From assembly GCA_011050525.1 (NCBI GenBank), contig DRFO01000020.1:186001-250000 (forward strand): a stretch of 64,000 nt of DNA, written 5' to 3'. Positions 53,537 through 63,245 of the stretch are shown here, in pieces. The translations under genes and the position numbers were made by a program. This stretch comes from Halopseudomonas xinjiangensis. Lineage in GTDB: Bacteria > Pseudomonadota > Gammaproteobacteria > Pseudomonadales > Pseudomonadaceae. The notes under the pieces are model-generated. The model was given only the letters and a program-made list of their open reading frames with translations, was not told the origin of the DNA and searched no databases. Positions within the stretch are counted from its first letter, which is position 1. The number at the start of each line of letters is the position of its first letter.

Positions 53537-54655
53537 ATGCGTGAAAAGGTAACTAACGCCCGGCGCTGGGTTGTCAAAATTGGCAGTGCTCTGTTGACTG
53601 GAGACGGCCGTGGGCTTGATCGGGAGGCTATGGCGGTCTGGGTCAGGCAACTGGTGGCGCTGCGCAAGAATGGGGCCGAGCTGGTGCTGGTTTCGTCGGG
53701 GGCTGTGGCGGCGGGTATGAGCCGCCTGGGCTGGACGGAAAGGCCCAAGACCATCCATCAGATGCAGGCGGCGGCGGCCATCGGGCAGATGGGTCTGGTG
53801 CAGGCGTGGGAGTCCAGTTTTCAGGCCCATGGCTTGTCGACTGCCCAGGTGCTGTTGACCCACGATGACCTATCCGATCGCAAGCGCTATCTAAATGCTC
53901 GTAGCACCTTGAGAGCGTTGCTTGATCTGGGCGTGATCCCGGTCATCAACGAGAACGACACTGTTGTTACCGATGAGATTCGTTTTGGTGACAACGATAC
54001 GCTGGGCGCGCTGGTTACCAATTTAGTCGAAGCTGATCTGCTGGTGATCCTGACCGACCGCGATGGCTTGTATACCGCCGATCCGGCGAAAAGCCCTGGC
54101 GCTGAATTGGTCACCGAAGCGATGGCGGATGACGCCAAGCTGGATGCGATGGCAGGCGGTAGCGCCGGGCTCTTAGGGCGAGGCGGTATGCTGACCAAGC
54201 TTCGCGCCGCCAGGCTGGCAGCGCGCTCCGGTGCCGGAACGGTCATCGTTGGCGGTAGGATTGAGCGGGTCATCGAGCGTCTGCAGGCGGGGGAAGAGCT
54301 GGGTACCCTGCTGCTTCCCGAGAAGGGAATGCTGGCGGCACGCAAACAGTGGTTGGCCGGCCATCTGCAAACCCGCGGACGATTGTTCATCGATGAGGGT
54401 GCGGTCAAGGCACTTACTGCTGGCCGCCGCAGCCTTCTGCCGGTTGGTGTTACCGCGGTTGAAGGTAATTTCCGCCGGGGCGAAATGGTTGTCTGTGTGG
54501 GAGCTGATGGTCGCGAGGTGGCGCGAGGGCTGGTTAATTACAGTGCTCAGGATGCGGCACGTATCATTGGTCAGTCCACCGAGGCGGTTCACAGTATTCT
54601 CGGTTATATCGACGAGCCGGAGTTGGTTCATCGGGATAATCTCGTCCTGGTCTGA
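53537..54655 (+). CDS. proB: Glutamate 5-kinase
   Basis: First enzyme of proline biosynthesis. 372 residues: amino-acid kinase domain (about 1-255: [69 protein letters not shown]) and C-terminal PUA domain (about 275-372). The ATG at 53537 gives the P. aeruginosa length; ribosome-binding site is weak (GGGAAAAAG). An ATG five codons upstream is less likely. Confidence 0.95.
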   Translation: MREKVTNARRWVVKIGSALLTGDGRGLDREAMAVWVRQLVALRKNGAELVLVSSGAVAAGMSRLGWTERPKTIHQMQAAAAIGQMGLVQAWESSFQAHGLSTAQVLLTHDDLSDRKRYLNARSTLRALLDLGVIPVINENDTVVTDEIRFGDNDTLGALVTNLVEADLLVILTDRDGLYTADPAKSPGAELVTEAMADDAKLDAMAGGSAGLLGRGGMLTKLRAARLAARSGAGTVIVGGRIERVIERLQAGEELGTLLLPEKGMLAARKQWLAGHLQTRGRLFIDEGAVKALTAGRRSLLPVGVTAVEGNFRRGEMVVCVGADGREVARGLVNYSAQDAARIIGQSTEAVHSILGYIDEPELVHRDNLVLV

Positions 54656-54676
54656 ACGGGCGCTACTGACAGGCAT

Positions 54677-54706
54677 AAAAAAACCGGCCAAAAAGCCGGT
54701 TTTTTC
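54677..54706. terminator. Bidirectional terminator between proB and rpsT
   Basis: A7-CCGGC (54677-54688) pairs with GCCGG-T6 (54695-54705) around a short A-rich loop. T runs exist on either strand, fitting the convergent proB and rpsT genes. Confidence 0.9.
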
Positions 54707-54725
54707 ATCAACATGTAACGCTATA

Positions 54726-54998
54726 TCAAGCGGCTTGAGCCATGGCCTTGATGTGTGCGTTCAGGCGGCTCTTGTGGCGAGCGGCCTTGTTCTTGTTGAT
54801 GATGCCCTTGTCAGCCATGCGGTCGATGACCGGTACAGCGGCTGTGTAGGCAGTTTGTGCTTTTTCAAGATCTTTGGCGTCAATAGCTTTGACGACGTTC
54901 TTGATATAAGTACGGACCATGGAGCGCAGGCTTGCATTATGAGTGCGGCGCTTCTCGCTCTGCTTGGCGCGTTTCTTGGCTTGAGGTGAGTTGGCCAC
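54726..54998 (-). CDS. rpsT: 30S ribosomal protein S20
   Basis: 90-residue, Lys/Arg/Ala-rich primary 16S rRNA-binding protein: [18 protein letters not shown], ending [10 protein letters not shown]. The start codon is GTG (54998) with GAGGAG about 7 bases upstream. A rare start codon is also known for S20 in E. coli, where it matters for autoregulation. Convergent with proB, divergent from murJ. Confidence 0.97.
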   Translation of the reverse strand: MANSPQAKKRAKQSEKRRTHNASLRSMVRTYIKNVVKAIDAKDLEKAQTAYTAAVPVIDRMADKGIINKNKAARHKSRLNAHIKAMAQAA

Positions 54999-55261
54999 CG
55001 TCGTGCTCCTCAGGAAATCTGGATGAAAATAAGGTACAAATAAGGCCGCGTACTATGCCGCCGCCCTGAATGAATGTCAAGACCCGATAGGGTGCCAGAC
55101 GGGACAGATTCGGCACAAGACCAATCGCCCTTTTTTGCAAGGCTCGCATTGTGCCAGATCACTGCGGCCGGAGCGACCAGATATGTGAATTCGATTGGAA
55201 GACAAGCTCGCCACGAGCCCATGCTGACGCTATGATCGCGGTTTTATCCGGCACCTGATCC

Positions 55262-56833
55262 ATGACCGACCAGCTCCCACCTGACGCATCCGTACCTAAA
55301 GCCCCGAGCCTGCTGCGCTCGGGCATGGTGGTGAGCATCATGACCATGCTGTCGCGAGTGCTGGGTATGGCGCGGGATATAGTAGTGGCCGCTTATTTCG
55401 GCTCTCAGTCCGAAGCCGACGCGTTCTTCATTGCTTTCAAGATTCCCAATTTCATGCGCCGACTGTTCGCTGAAGGCGCATTCAACCAGGCCTTTGTGCC
55501 GGTTTTGTCGGAATACCGGTCGAAACGCAGCCTGGCGGAGGTAAAACACCTGGTTGACCGGGTTGCTGGCACGCTCGGCATCACCCTGGTGGCGATCACC
55601 GCCGTGGGCGTTGCCGGAGCGCCGGTATTGATCACGCTCTTCGCTCCAGGCTTTCATGACGACCCGATCAAGCTTGCGCTCGCGTCTGACATGCTGCGGA
55701 TTACCTTCCCCTATTTGCTGTTCATTTCGCTGACAGCTTTATGTGGCTCCATCCTTAATAGCTACAACCGCTTCGCTGTGCCGTCTTTTACCCCGGTGCT
55801 GCTGAACCTGAGCATGATTGGCGCCACGGTGTTGATGACACCGTATTTTGACCGTCCGATCATGGCGCTCGCCTGGGGCGTGTTCATTGCCGGTATATTG
55901 CAGTTGTTGTTCCAGGTCCCGTTTTTGATGCAGATTCGGCTGCTGCCTACGCCCAGGCCGAATCGCAAGGATGAGGGCGTCAAGCGCATCATGACCCTCA
56001 TGCTCCCCGCGCTCTTCGGTGTCTCGGTAAGCCAGATAAATCTTCTTCTCGATACCGTGCTCGCCTCCTTTCTCGAAACCGGCAGTATATCCTGGCTGTA
56101 TTACGCTGATCGGTTGTCGGAGTTGCCCCTCGGTGCCTTCGGGATCGCCATCGGCACAGTCATCCTGCCGGCATTATCTCGACAGCACGCCGGCGAAGAT
56201 CCGAAAGCCTTCGCTGCCACGCTGGACTGGGCCGTGCGGATGGTATTGCTGGTCGGGCTGCCTGCGGCTCTGGCGTTACTGCTCTTGGCCGAGCCGTTGA
56301 TAGCAACCTTGTTCCACTACGGTGCGATGACTGAGCGTGATGTGGTGCAGGCGGCGGCTGCGCTGCGCGCCTATGCAGTGGGAGTGATGACGTTCATGTT
56401 GATCAAGGTGTTGGCTCCGGGGTTTTTTGCCCGGCAGGACATGAAAACACCGGTCAAAATTGCGGTCATCTGTATGGTCGTCAATATGGTGTTCAACTTG
56501 ATACTGATCTGGCCGCTGGCACACGTCGGTCTGGCCCTGGCTACCTCCTTGTCGGCGCTGCTGAATGCCGGCTTGCTGTGGTGGGGGTTGCGCAAAGCCG
56601 GAATTTATCAGGCGCAACCCGGTTGGCCGCTTTTTGCCACGCGCCTGATCCTGGCCTGTGTCGCCATGTCCGTCCTGGTGGTGTGGCTAGCGCCGGGGGT
56701 GGAGCAATGGTTTGCTTGGGAGTGGCAACGGAAGGTATGGCAGATGTCAGTGCTGGTAGTTGCAGGCATCGCGGCGTTCTCAGCAATGCTGGTCGTCAGT
56801 GGGATGCGCATGCGGCACTTGCGGCAGGGGTAA
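55262..56833 (+). CDS. murJ: Lipid II flippase MurJ (MviN)
   Basis: Polytopic MOP-superfamily exporter that flips lipid II to the periplasm. 523 residues with about 14 transmembrane helices; family motifs SRVLGMARDIVVAAYFG near 35, EGAFNQAFVPV near 78 and SGSISWLYYADRLSELPLGAFGIAIGTVILP-like sequence near 275-300. The first ~20 residues (MTDQLPPDASVPKAPS) are a longer, Pro-rich cytoplasmic start than usual. The upstream TATGAT (55231-55236) may be its -10. Confidence 0.95.
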   Translation: MTDQLPPDASVPKAPSLLRSGMVVSIMTMLSRVLGMARDIVVAAYFGSQSEADAFFIAFKIPNFMRRLFAEGAFNQAFVPVLSEYRSKRSLAEVKHLVDRVAGTLGITLVAITAVGVAGAPVLITLFAPGFHDDPIKLALASDMLRITFPYLLFISLTALCGSILNSYNRFAVPSFTPVLLNLSMIGATVLMTPYFDRPIMALAWGVFIAGILQLLFQVPFLMQIRLLPTPRPNRKDEGVKRIMTLMLPALFGVSVSQINLLLDTVLASFLETGSISWLYYADRLSELPLGAFGIAIGTVILPALSRQHAGEDPKAFAATLDWAVRMVLLVGLPAALALLLLAEPLIATLFHYGAMTERDVVQAAAALRAYAVGVMTFMLIKVLAPGFFARQDMKTPVKIAVICMVVNMVFNLILIWPLAHVGLALATSLSALLNAGLLWWGLRKAGIYQAQPGWPLFATRLILACVAMSVLVVWLAPGVEQWFAWEWQRKVWQMSVLVVAGIAAFSAMLVVSGMRMRHLRQG

Positions 56834-56900
56834 CGGCGACACTCTGCTGCAAGCGTAGAACTTGGCAGCGGTGCTGATCCCTGGACTGACTTGGTTGTTC

Positions 56901-56996
56901 CTGGGACTGTTGAGCGCCAGCTCGATACTTGGACTTGCCGGAGACGCCGATGATCAAGCTGGTGCTTGACCCCCCCCCCAGGAAACACCAGCTTGA
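56901..56996 (-). repeat. Family B composite repeat, copy 3
   Basis: Reading the minus strand it has the same order as copy 2: a run of ten G (56970-56979), TCAAGC-ACCA-GCTTGA (56954-56969), a shorter spacer, then TCGAGC-TGGC-GCTCAA (56910-56925) and CAGTCCCAGG (56901-56909 region). An extra half-copy (ACACCAGCTTGATACC) lies just to the right. Located between murJ and ribF. Confidence 0.75.
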
Positions 56997-57087
56997 TACC
57001 GGTGCGGAGGGGCTGGGTGCATGACGTTGAACCATGCAACCCTGTATACTTCATCGTTTTGAATCCTTTAGCCAATCAACGAGAATT

Positions 57088-58014
57088 ATGGAACTGGTCC
57101 GCGGCTTACATAACCTGCGGCCCCGGCATCGGGGTTGTGTGGCGACAATCGGCAACTTCGATGGTGTGCACGCCGGGCATCAGGCCATCCTCAAGCGTCT
57201 GCGCGCTCATTCCGTGCGCCTCGGGCTGCCTGGATGCGTGGTCATCTTCGAGCCGCAGCCGCGCGAATATTTCGCTCCCCAGGCAGCACCGCCAAGGTTG
57301 ACTCGTCTGCGGGACAAGCTTGCGCTGCTGGAAGGGCAGGGCGTGGACCGAGTCCTCTGTCTGGCCTTCAACCATCGTTTGCGTGAGTTGAGCGCAGAGC
57401 AATTCGTTCAGCAAGTTCTCATTGAGGGTCTGGGCGTAAAACATCTTGAGGTCGGCGATGATTTTCGCTTTGGTTGCGACCGCTCAGGCGATTTTGCGTT
57501 TTTAAAGAAGAGTGGCGAGCGTCACGACTTCACCGTCGAGGCTGCGAATACAGTGGCCGAGAGCGGGGACCGTATCAGCAGCACCCGTTTGCGGGAAGTG
57601 CTGGCCGAAGGTGATTTTCCCCTGGCCGAGCGCTTGCTGGGCCGTCCTTTCAGTATTACCGGCCGGGTGTTGCATGGGCAGAAGCTGGGTCGCCAACTTG
57701 GCGCACCGACGGCCAATGTCCAGTTGAAAAGGCTGCATGCCCCGCTCAAGGGTGTTTACCTGGTCAGCGTTGAGCTGGACGGCATAACGCACAAGGGGGC
57801 GGCCAACATAGGCACCCGTCCAAGCGTGGAAGGCGATGGCCAAGCCCACCTTGAGGTCCATTTGCTGGATTTTCATGGGGATATCTACGGTCGACGCATC
57901 ACGGTTGTGTTCCATGAAAAACTGCGCGATGAAAAGCGATTCGATTCGCTGGACGATTTGAAGTTTGCAATTCAGGAAGATTTTGCTGCCGCTCGAGCCC
58001 ATTGGGGCCTCTGA
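57088..58014 (+). CDS. ribF: Bifunctional riboflavin kinase / FAD synthetase
   Basis: Converts riboflavin to FMN and FAD. 308 residues: N-terminal nucleotidyltransferase domain (ATIGNFDGVHAGHQAIL near 18, DDFRFGCDRSGDF near 125, ISSTRLREVLAEGDF near 167) and C-terminal riboflavin kinase (GRVLHGQKLGRQLGAPTANV near 192). The ATG at 57088 has ACGAGA upstream. First gene of the ribF-ileS-lspA-fkpB-ispH run. Confidence 0.96.
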   Translation: MELVRGLHNLRPRHRGCVATIGNFDGVHAGHQAILKRLRAHSVRLGLPGCVVIFEPQPREYFAPQAAPPRLTRLRDKLALLEGQGVDRVLCLAFNHRLRELSAEQFVQQVLIEGLGVKHLEVGDDFRFGCDRSGDFAFLKKSGERHDFTVEAANTVAESGDRISSTRLREVLAEGDFPLAERLLGRPFSITGRVLHGQKLGRQLGAPTANVQLKRLHAPLKGVYLVSVELDGITHKGAANIGTRPSVEGDGQAHLEVHLLDFHGDIYGRRITVVFHEKLRDEKRFDSLDDLKFAIQEDFAAARAHWGL

Positions 58015-58035
58015 TGACGAACAAGTGTGGACTAA

Positions 58036-60867
58036 ATGACTGACTACAAAGCGACGCTAAACCTGCCGGAAACGGCGTTCCCCATGAAGGCTGGCTTGCC
58101 CGTGCGCGAGCCGGAAACCCTCAAGCGCCTGAACAGCATTGACCTCTATCAGAAGATTCGTGACATCAGCCGCGGTCGTCCGCAGTTTGTGCTGCATGAC
58201 GGCCCGCCCTATGCCAACGGCAGCATTCATATCGGCCATGCGGTCAACAAGATCATCAAGGACATGATCACTCGGTCCAAGACGCTGTCGGGCTTTGACG
58301 CGCCGTATGTGCCTGGCTGGGACTGCCATGGTTTGCCGATCGAGCACAAGATCGAGACCACCTACGGAAAAAATCTGGAGCCGGCGAAAACTCGCGAGCT
58401 CAGCCGCGCCTATGCGGCCGAACAGATCGAAGGTCAGAAAAGGGATTTCGTGCGCCTGGGAGTGCTGGGTGATTGGAGCAATCCTTATAAAACCATGGAT
58501 TTCGTCAACGAGGCGGGCCAGTTGCGCGCGCTCGGAAAGATGTACGCTCAGGGTTATGTGTTCAAGGGATTAAAGCCAGTCAACTGGTGTTTCGACTGCG
58601 GTTCGGCACTGGCTGAAGCTGAGGTGGAATATGCAGACAAGGAATCACCGACCATCGACGTCGGTTTTCCCTGCGCGGAACCGGAAAAGCTTGCTGCGGC
58701 GTTTGGGTTGAGCACACTCGACAAGCCCGCGCAAATGGTTATCTGGACCACAACGCCCTGGACCATCCCGGCTAACCAGGCGCTGAACGTCCATCCTGAA
58801 TTCAACTATGCGCTGGTGGACGTTGGTGACCGGCTGCTGGTATTGGCAGAAGAACTGGTAGAAAGCTGCCTGGCGCGCTACGGGCGGGAAGGGCGGACTG
58901 TAGCCGTCACCACTGGCGAGCAACTGGAACATATCAATTTCAGCCATCCTTTTTATGACCGCCTATCACCGGTTTACCTTGCCGATTACGTCGAGCTGGG
59001 CGCTGGTACGGGAATTGTGCATTCCGCTCCTGCCTACGGTGAAGACGACTTTTACACCTGCAAGCGCTACGGCATGCACAACGACGAGATCCTTAGCCCG
59101 GTTCAGGGCAATGGAGTGTACGTCGAGTCGTTGGAATTTTTTGGCGGCCAGTTCATCTGGAAGGCCAACCCCAACGTGGTCGCCAAGCTGGAAGAGGTAG
59201 GTTGCCTGCTCAACCATGAGAAGGTCAGCCACAGCTATATGCACTGCTGGCGCCACAAGACCCCGGTCATCTACCGCGCCACGGCGCAGTGGTTTGTCGG
59301 CATGGACGTGCCGGTTGGTGATGGCGAAACCCTGCGGCAACGCGCCCTGAAGGCGGTAGAAGAAACCAGTTTCGTGCCGGCCTGGGGCAAGCAACGGCTG
59401 CACAATATGATCGCCGGTCGTCCGGACTGGTGTATCTCTCGGCAGCGTACCTGGGGTGTGCCTATCCCATTCTTCCTGCACAAGGAAAGCGGCGAACTGC
59501 ACCCGCGCACGGTCGAGCTGGTTGAGCAGGTTGCTCAATTGGTCGAAAAAGGCGGTATCGAAGTCTGGTCCGCCCTGGACGCCGCCGAGCTGCTTGGTGA
59601 AGAAGCGGCCCAGTACGACAAGATCAGCGATACGCTGGATGTCTGGTTTGATTCCGGCACTACCCATTGGCACGTGATGCGCGGGTCACACCCCATGGGT
59701 CATGAGCAGGGTCCGCTGGCGGACCTGTATCTGGAAGGCTCTGATCAGCATCGCGGCTGGTTCCATTCGTCACTGCTGACCGGGTGCGCCCTGGACGGTC
59801 AGGCGCCCTACAAAGCGCTTCTGACGCACGGGTTTGTGGTTGATGAAAATGGCCGCAAAATGTCCAAGTCGCTGGGAAATGTCGTCGCGCCGCAGGAGGT
59901 CAATGACAGTCTGGGCGCCGATATTCTGCGGCTCTGGGTGTCTTCCAGCGATTACTCTGGCGAGATGGCGGTATCCAAGGTAATTCTGCAGCGCAGCGCT
60001 GATGCCTATCGCCGGATTCGCAATACCTCGCGCTTCCTGCTGTCCAACCTGAACGGCTTTGATCCCAAAGAGCATCTGCTGGCACCGGAGCAGATGCTGG
60101 ATCTGGACCGTTGGGCGGTCGATCGAGCTCTGCTGTTGCAGCAGGAAATCATCGAGGCGTACGACAGCTACAAGTTCTGGAACGTTTACCAGAAAATCCA
60201 CAATTTCTGCGTGCAGGAAATGGGTGGTTTCTACCTGGATATCATCAAGGATCGCCAGTACACCACTGGAGCCAACAGTACCGCCCGGCGCTCGTGTCAG
60301 ACGGCCATGTACCATATTGTAGAGGCGCTGGTGCGCTGGATCGCACCGATTCTGTCGTTTACCGCTGAAGAGTTGTGGCAATACCTTCCTGGCGAGCGCA
60401 CTGAATCGGTAATGCTCGACACCTGGTACGACGGGCTGACTGCCTTGCCGGCGGATATCTCTCTGGATCGCGCCTTCTGGGATGAGGTAATGGCTGTGAA
60501 AGTTGCGGTCAACCGGGAAATGGAAGCCCAGCGCAACGCCAAGGTGATTGGTGGCAATCTGCAGGCCGAGGTGACCCTGTTCGCCGATGAATCATTGACC
60601 GGCAAGCTGGCGCGTCTGGGAGATGAGCTGCGTTTCGTACTTATCACCTCCCAGGCCGCTATAGCGCCGCTGGCTCAGGCCGGGCCAGACGCCGTCGCAA
60701 CGGAACTGCCCGGCTTGAAGCTTAGCCTGGTGAAATCGTCGCACGGCAAATGTGCTCGGTGCTGGCATTTCCTGGCTGACGTGGGCACCCACCCTGAGCA
60801 TCCGGAAATCTGCGGTCGCTGTGTAAGTAATATCGAAGGGCCGGGCGAGGAGCGCAAGCATGCCTGA
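58036..60867 (+). CDS. ileS: Isoleucyl-tRNA synthetase
   Basis: Class I synthetase, 943 residues. HIGH motif at residues 65-68 ([11 protein letters not shown]), CP1 editing domain (about 180-400, with [12 protein letters not shown]), KMSKS at 608-612, anticodon-binding helices, and a C-terminal zinc-binding CARCWHF...CGRC. This is the common, mupirocin-sensitive bacterial type. Overlaps lspA by 8 bases. Confidence 0.98.
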   Translation: MTDYKATLNLPETAFPMKAGLPVREPETLKRLNSIDLYQKIRDISRGRPQFVLHDGPPYANGSIHIGHAVNKIIKDMITRSKTLSGFDAPYVPGWDCHGLPIEHKIETTYGKNLEPAKTRELSRAYAAEQIEGQKRDFVRLGVLGDWSNPYKTMDFVNEAGQLRALGKMYAQGYVFKGLKPVNWCFDCGSALAEAEVEYADKESPTIDVGFPCAEPEKLAAAFGLSTLDKPAQMVIWTTTPWTIPANQALNVHPEFNYALVDVGDRLLVLAEELVESCLARYGREGRTVAVTTGEQLEHINFSHPFYDRLSPVYLADYVELGAGTGIVHSAPAYGEDDFYTCKRYGMHNDEILSPVQGNGVYVESLEFFGGQFIWKANPNVVAKLEEVGCLLNHEKVSHSYMHCWRHKTPVIYRATAQWFVGMDVPVGDGETLRQRALKAVEETSFVPAWGKQRLHNMIAGRPDWCISRQRTWGVPIPFFLHKESGELHPRTVELVEQVAQLVEKGGIEVWSALDAAELLGEEAAQYDKISDTLDVWFDSGTTHWHVMRGSHPMGHEQGPLADLYLEGSDQHRGWFHSSLLTGCALDGQAPYKALLTHGFVVDENGRKMSKSLGNVVAPQEVNDSLGADILRLWVSSSDYSGEMAVSKVILQRSADAYRRIRNTSRFLLSNLNGFDPKEHLLAPEQMLDLDRWAVDRALLLQQEIIEAYDSYKFWNVYQKIHNFCVQEMGGFYLDIIKDRQYTTGANSTARRSCQTAMYHIVEALVRWIAPILSFTAEELWQYLPGERTESVMLDTWYDGLTALPADISLDRAFWDEVMAVKVAVNREMEAQRNAKVIGGNLQAEVTLFADESLTGKLARLGDELRFVLITSQAAIAPLAQAGPDAVATELPGLKLSLVKSSHGKCARCWHFLADVGTHPEHPEICGRCVSNIEGPGEERKHA

Positions 60868-61369
60868 TTGGCGCCGTAGTGGGCTGGCATGGCTCTGGCT
60901 GGCAATACTGGTCATCGTTGTGGATCTATTGACCAAATGGGTAGCCGAAAGCCAGTTGATCATCTATCAGCAGGTTCCGATTATCGATGGGTTCTTCGCG
61001 ATCACGCTGGCCTACAATACAGGTGCGGCCTTCAGCTTTCTGTCGGATGCTGGCGGTTGGCAGCGTTGGTTCTTTATCGCCGTGGCCACGGGTGTCAGCG
61101 TGATGCTGCTAGTGTGGCTGGCGCGGCTGCCCAGGCAGAAGAAGCTGGAATCGGTCGCTTTGGCACTGATACTCGGCGGCGCCTTAGGTAACCTCTACGA
61201 CCGGATCGTGCACGGTCACGTAGTGGACTTTATTCTGGTTCACTGGCATGACAGCTGGTATTTTCCGGCTTTCAACGTGGCTGACAGCGCAATTACCGTG
61301 GGCGCAGCCTTGCTTATTCTCGACATGTTTCGGTCAGAGACCAAAACCGAGGCCTCAAAGGCAAAATGA
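60860..61369 (+). CDS. lspA: Prolipoprotein signal peptidase II
   Basis: Membrane aspartic protease that removes signal peptides from diacylated lipoproteins, so it matures LpoA, DolP and the large lipoproteins of this window. 169 residues, four transmembrane helices; catalytic Asp residues in [15 protein letters not shown] and FNVADSAI. Coupled to ileS and overlapping or abutting fkpB. Confidence 0.97.
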   Translation: MPDWRRSGLAWLWLAILVIVVDLLTKWVAESQLIIYQQVPIIDGFFAITLAYNTGAAFSFLSDAGGWQRWFFIAVATGVSVMLLVWLARLPRQKKLESVALALILGGALGNLYDRIVHGHVVDFILVHWHDSWYFPAFNVADSAITVGAALLILDMFRSETKTEASKAK

Positions 61370-61377
61370 GGATCACC

Positions 61378-61815
61378 ATGACGGATATCCGTATCAACCA
61401 CCACACTGAAGTGACGTTGCACTTCACGCTCAAGCTCCCGAATGGTGACGTGGTTGATTCCACTGCAGGCAAGTCCCCCGCCACTTTCAAAGTGGGAGAC
61501 GGTAGCCTGCTACCAGGTTTCGAGCAAAGTCTGTTCGGCCTCAAGGCGGGTGATCAGCGTACCTTCGAGATTGAAGCTGAACGGGGTTTCGGCCCAGGCA
61601 ATCCTTTAAACATACAATCGGTCCCGCGCGGTCAGTTCAATGAAATGGAACTGGAACCTGGTTTGTTGGTTATTTTCCAGGATGCAGCGGGCGGAGAGCT
61701 GCCAGGTGTGGTCAAGACCATCCACGACACTAGCGTGGACGTTGACTTCAACCACCCTCTGGCGGGTAAGACCATTACCTTTGAAGTGGACATTATTGCC
61801 GTCAAACCTGTCTGA
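61378..61815 (+). CDS. fkpB: FKBP-type peptidyl-prolyl isomerase FkpB (SlpA)
   Basis: 145-residue SlyD-like prolyl isomerase/chaperone with FKBP core (VTLHFTLKLPNGDVVDST, LPGFEQSLFGLKAGD) and an insert-in-flap domain. The start at 61378 is chosen because GAGGATC lies 7 bases upstream; an ATG at 61366 overlaps the lspA stop as ATGA and would add four residues. Constant member of the ileS-lspA-fkpB-ispH operon. Confidence 0.93.
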   Translation: MTDIRINHHTEVTLHFTLKLPNGDVVDSTAGKSPATFKVGDGSLLPGFEQSLFGLKAGDQRTFEIEAERGFGPGNPLNIQSVPRGQFNEMELEPGLLVIFQDAAGGELPGVVKTIHDTSVDVDFNHPLAGKTITFEVDIIAVKPV

Positions 61816-61852
61816 TATCCTGGAACCTATCCACCCATAGTCGAGGTCCTCA

Positions 61853-62800
61853 ATGCAGATCAAACTGGCTAATCCCCGCGGCTTTTGCGCCGGCGTAGAC
61901 CGCGCCATCGAGATCGTGAACCGAGCCCTCGAAGTGTTCGGCGCGCCGATCTATGTACGTCACGAGGTAGTGCACAACAAATTTGTCGTTGAAGACCTGC
62001 GCAATCGCGGGGCGGTGTTTGTCGAAGAAATCGACCAGGTGCCGGACGACGTCATCCTCATCTTCAGCGCTCACGGTGTTTCCCAGGCAGTGCGCAAGCA
62101 AGCGGAAGAACGAGGCCTCAAGATATTTGACGCGACGTGCCCGCTGGTTACCAAGGTGCATCTAGAAGTCACCAAATACAGCCGTGAGGGCCTTGAATGC
62201 ATTCTCATCGGCCACGCTGGGCACCCGGAAGTTGAAGGGACCATGGGTCAGTACGATACGCGCAAGGGTGGGGCGATCTACCTGGTGGAGAACGAGGCCG
62301 ACGTAGCCAGCCTGCAGGTGAAAAATCCTGGCAGACTGGCATTCGTCACCCAGACCACGCTCTCGATGGACGATACGGCGAAGGTTATTGATGCCCTGCG
62401 CGAGCGCTTCCCGGCGATTGATGGCCCGCGCAAGGACGATATCTGCTACGCCACCCAGAACCGTCAGGACGCCGTCAAGCAGCTTGCGGCCGAGTGTGAG
62501 CTGGTCCTGGTGGTGGGGAGTCCGAATAGCTCTAATTCCAATCGCTTGCGCGAACTTTCGGAACGCATGGGCACACCGGCTTATTTGGTTGATGGCGCTG
62601 ATGAAATTCGCAGCGAGTGGTTGCAGGGTATAACCAATGTTGGCGTTACCGCCGGCGCTTCGGCCCCGGATGTTCTGGTCCGGCAGGTGATTGAGCATCT
62701 GCATGCGCAGGGTGCTACGGGGGCGGAAGAACTGACTGGCCGGCCCGAAAATGTCGTGTTTAGTATGCCCAAGGAGCTGCGGGTAATAGCGATAGAATAG
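61853..62800 (+). CDS. ispH: 4-hydroxy-3-methylbut-2-enyl diphosphate reductase
   Basis: [4Fe-4S] enzyme of the last step of the MEP isoprenoid pathway (HMBPP to IPP and DMAPP). 315 residues with the three cluster cysteines C12 (GFCAGVDRA), C96 (DATCPLVTK) and C198 ([11 protein letters not shown]), plus [12 protein letters not shown] near 223. Last gene of its operon; followed by a repeat array. Confidence 0.98.
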   Translation: MQIKLANPRGFCAGVDRAIEIVNRALEVFGAPIYVRHEVVHNKFVVEDLRNRGAVFVEEIDQVPDDVILIFSAHGVSQAVRKQAEERGLKIFDATCPLVTKVHLEVTKYSREGLECILIGHAGHPEVEGTMGQYDTRKGGAIYLVENEADVASLQVKNPGRLAFVTQTTLSMDDTAKVIDALRERFPAIDGPRKDDICYATQNRQDAVKQLAAECELVLVVGSPNSSNSNRLRELSERMGTPAYLVDGADEIRSEWLQGITNVGVTAGASAPDVLVRQVIEHLHAQGATGAEELTGRPENVVFSMPKELRVIAIE

Positions 62801-63217
62801 CTGCCCGCCATTTCGTCATTCCTCACGCAGGCGGGAACTGATTGGCAGCCGAATAAGCGCCTAGCCACTTCGGTCATTCCCGCGAAGGCGGGAATCCAGG
62901 TTGGCATCCGAATAAGCGACTCGCCAGTTCCGTCATTCCCGCGCAGGCGGGAATCCAGATTGTAGGCAGGCTCCTGTTCATAAAGCCTAACCCATTGGAT
63001 CCCCGCCTGCGCGGGGATGACGGTGTTGGGGTGCTTCCGGGACGATGGGTTGGTGTTGGGGTATTACACACTCGCGAACCCAATATGTGCCTTGCCAGTT
63101 CGTCGTTGCAGCCTTGGCGAATCCATGTTGCCAGCCGAATAAGCGCCTCACCACCTCCGTCATTCCCGCGAAGGCGGGAACCAGGTTGGCATCCGAATAA
63201 GCGACTCGCCAGTTCCG
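62801..63217. other. Intergenic region ispH-Nudix gene, repeat array
   Basis: 417 bases between two convergent genes, made almost wholly of family A copies and their linkers. No gene or conventional terminator is visible; the hairpins themselves may serve that purpose. Confidence 0.85.
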
Positions 63218-63245
63218 TCATTCCCGCGAAGGCGGGAATCCAGAA
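62815..63245 (+). repeat. Tandem array of family A palindromes, ~58-bp period
   Basis: Units start at 62815 (58 bp), 62873 (59), 62932, then an inverted copy at 62996-63023, then 63102 (57, strongly decayed core), 63159 (58) and 63217. The linkers share GGCATCCGAATAAGCG and CTCGCCAGTTCC. The units at 62873 and 63159 differ by little more than one deleted base in the core, evidence of recent duplication. Confidence 0.9.
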
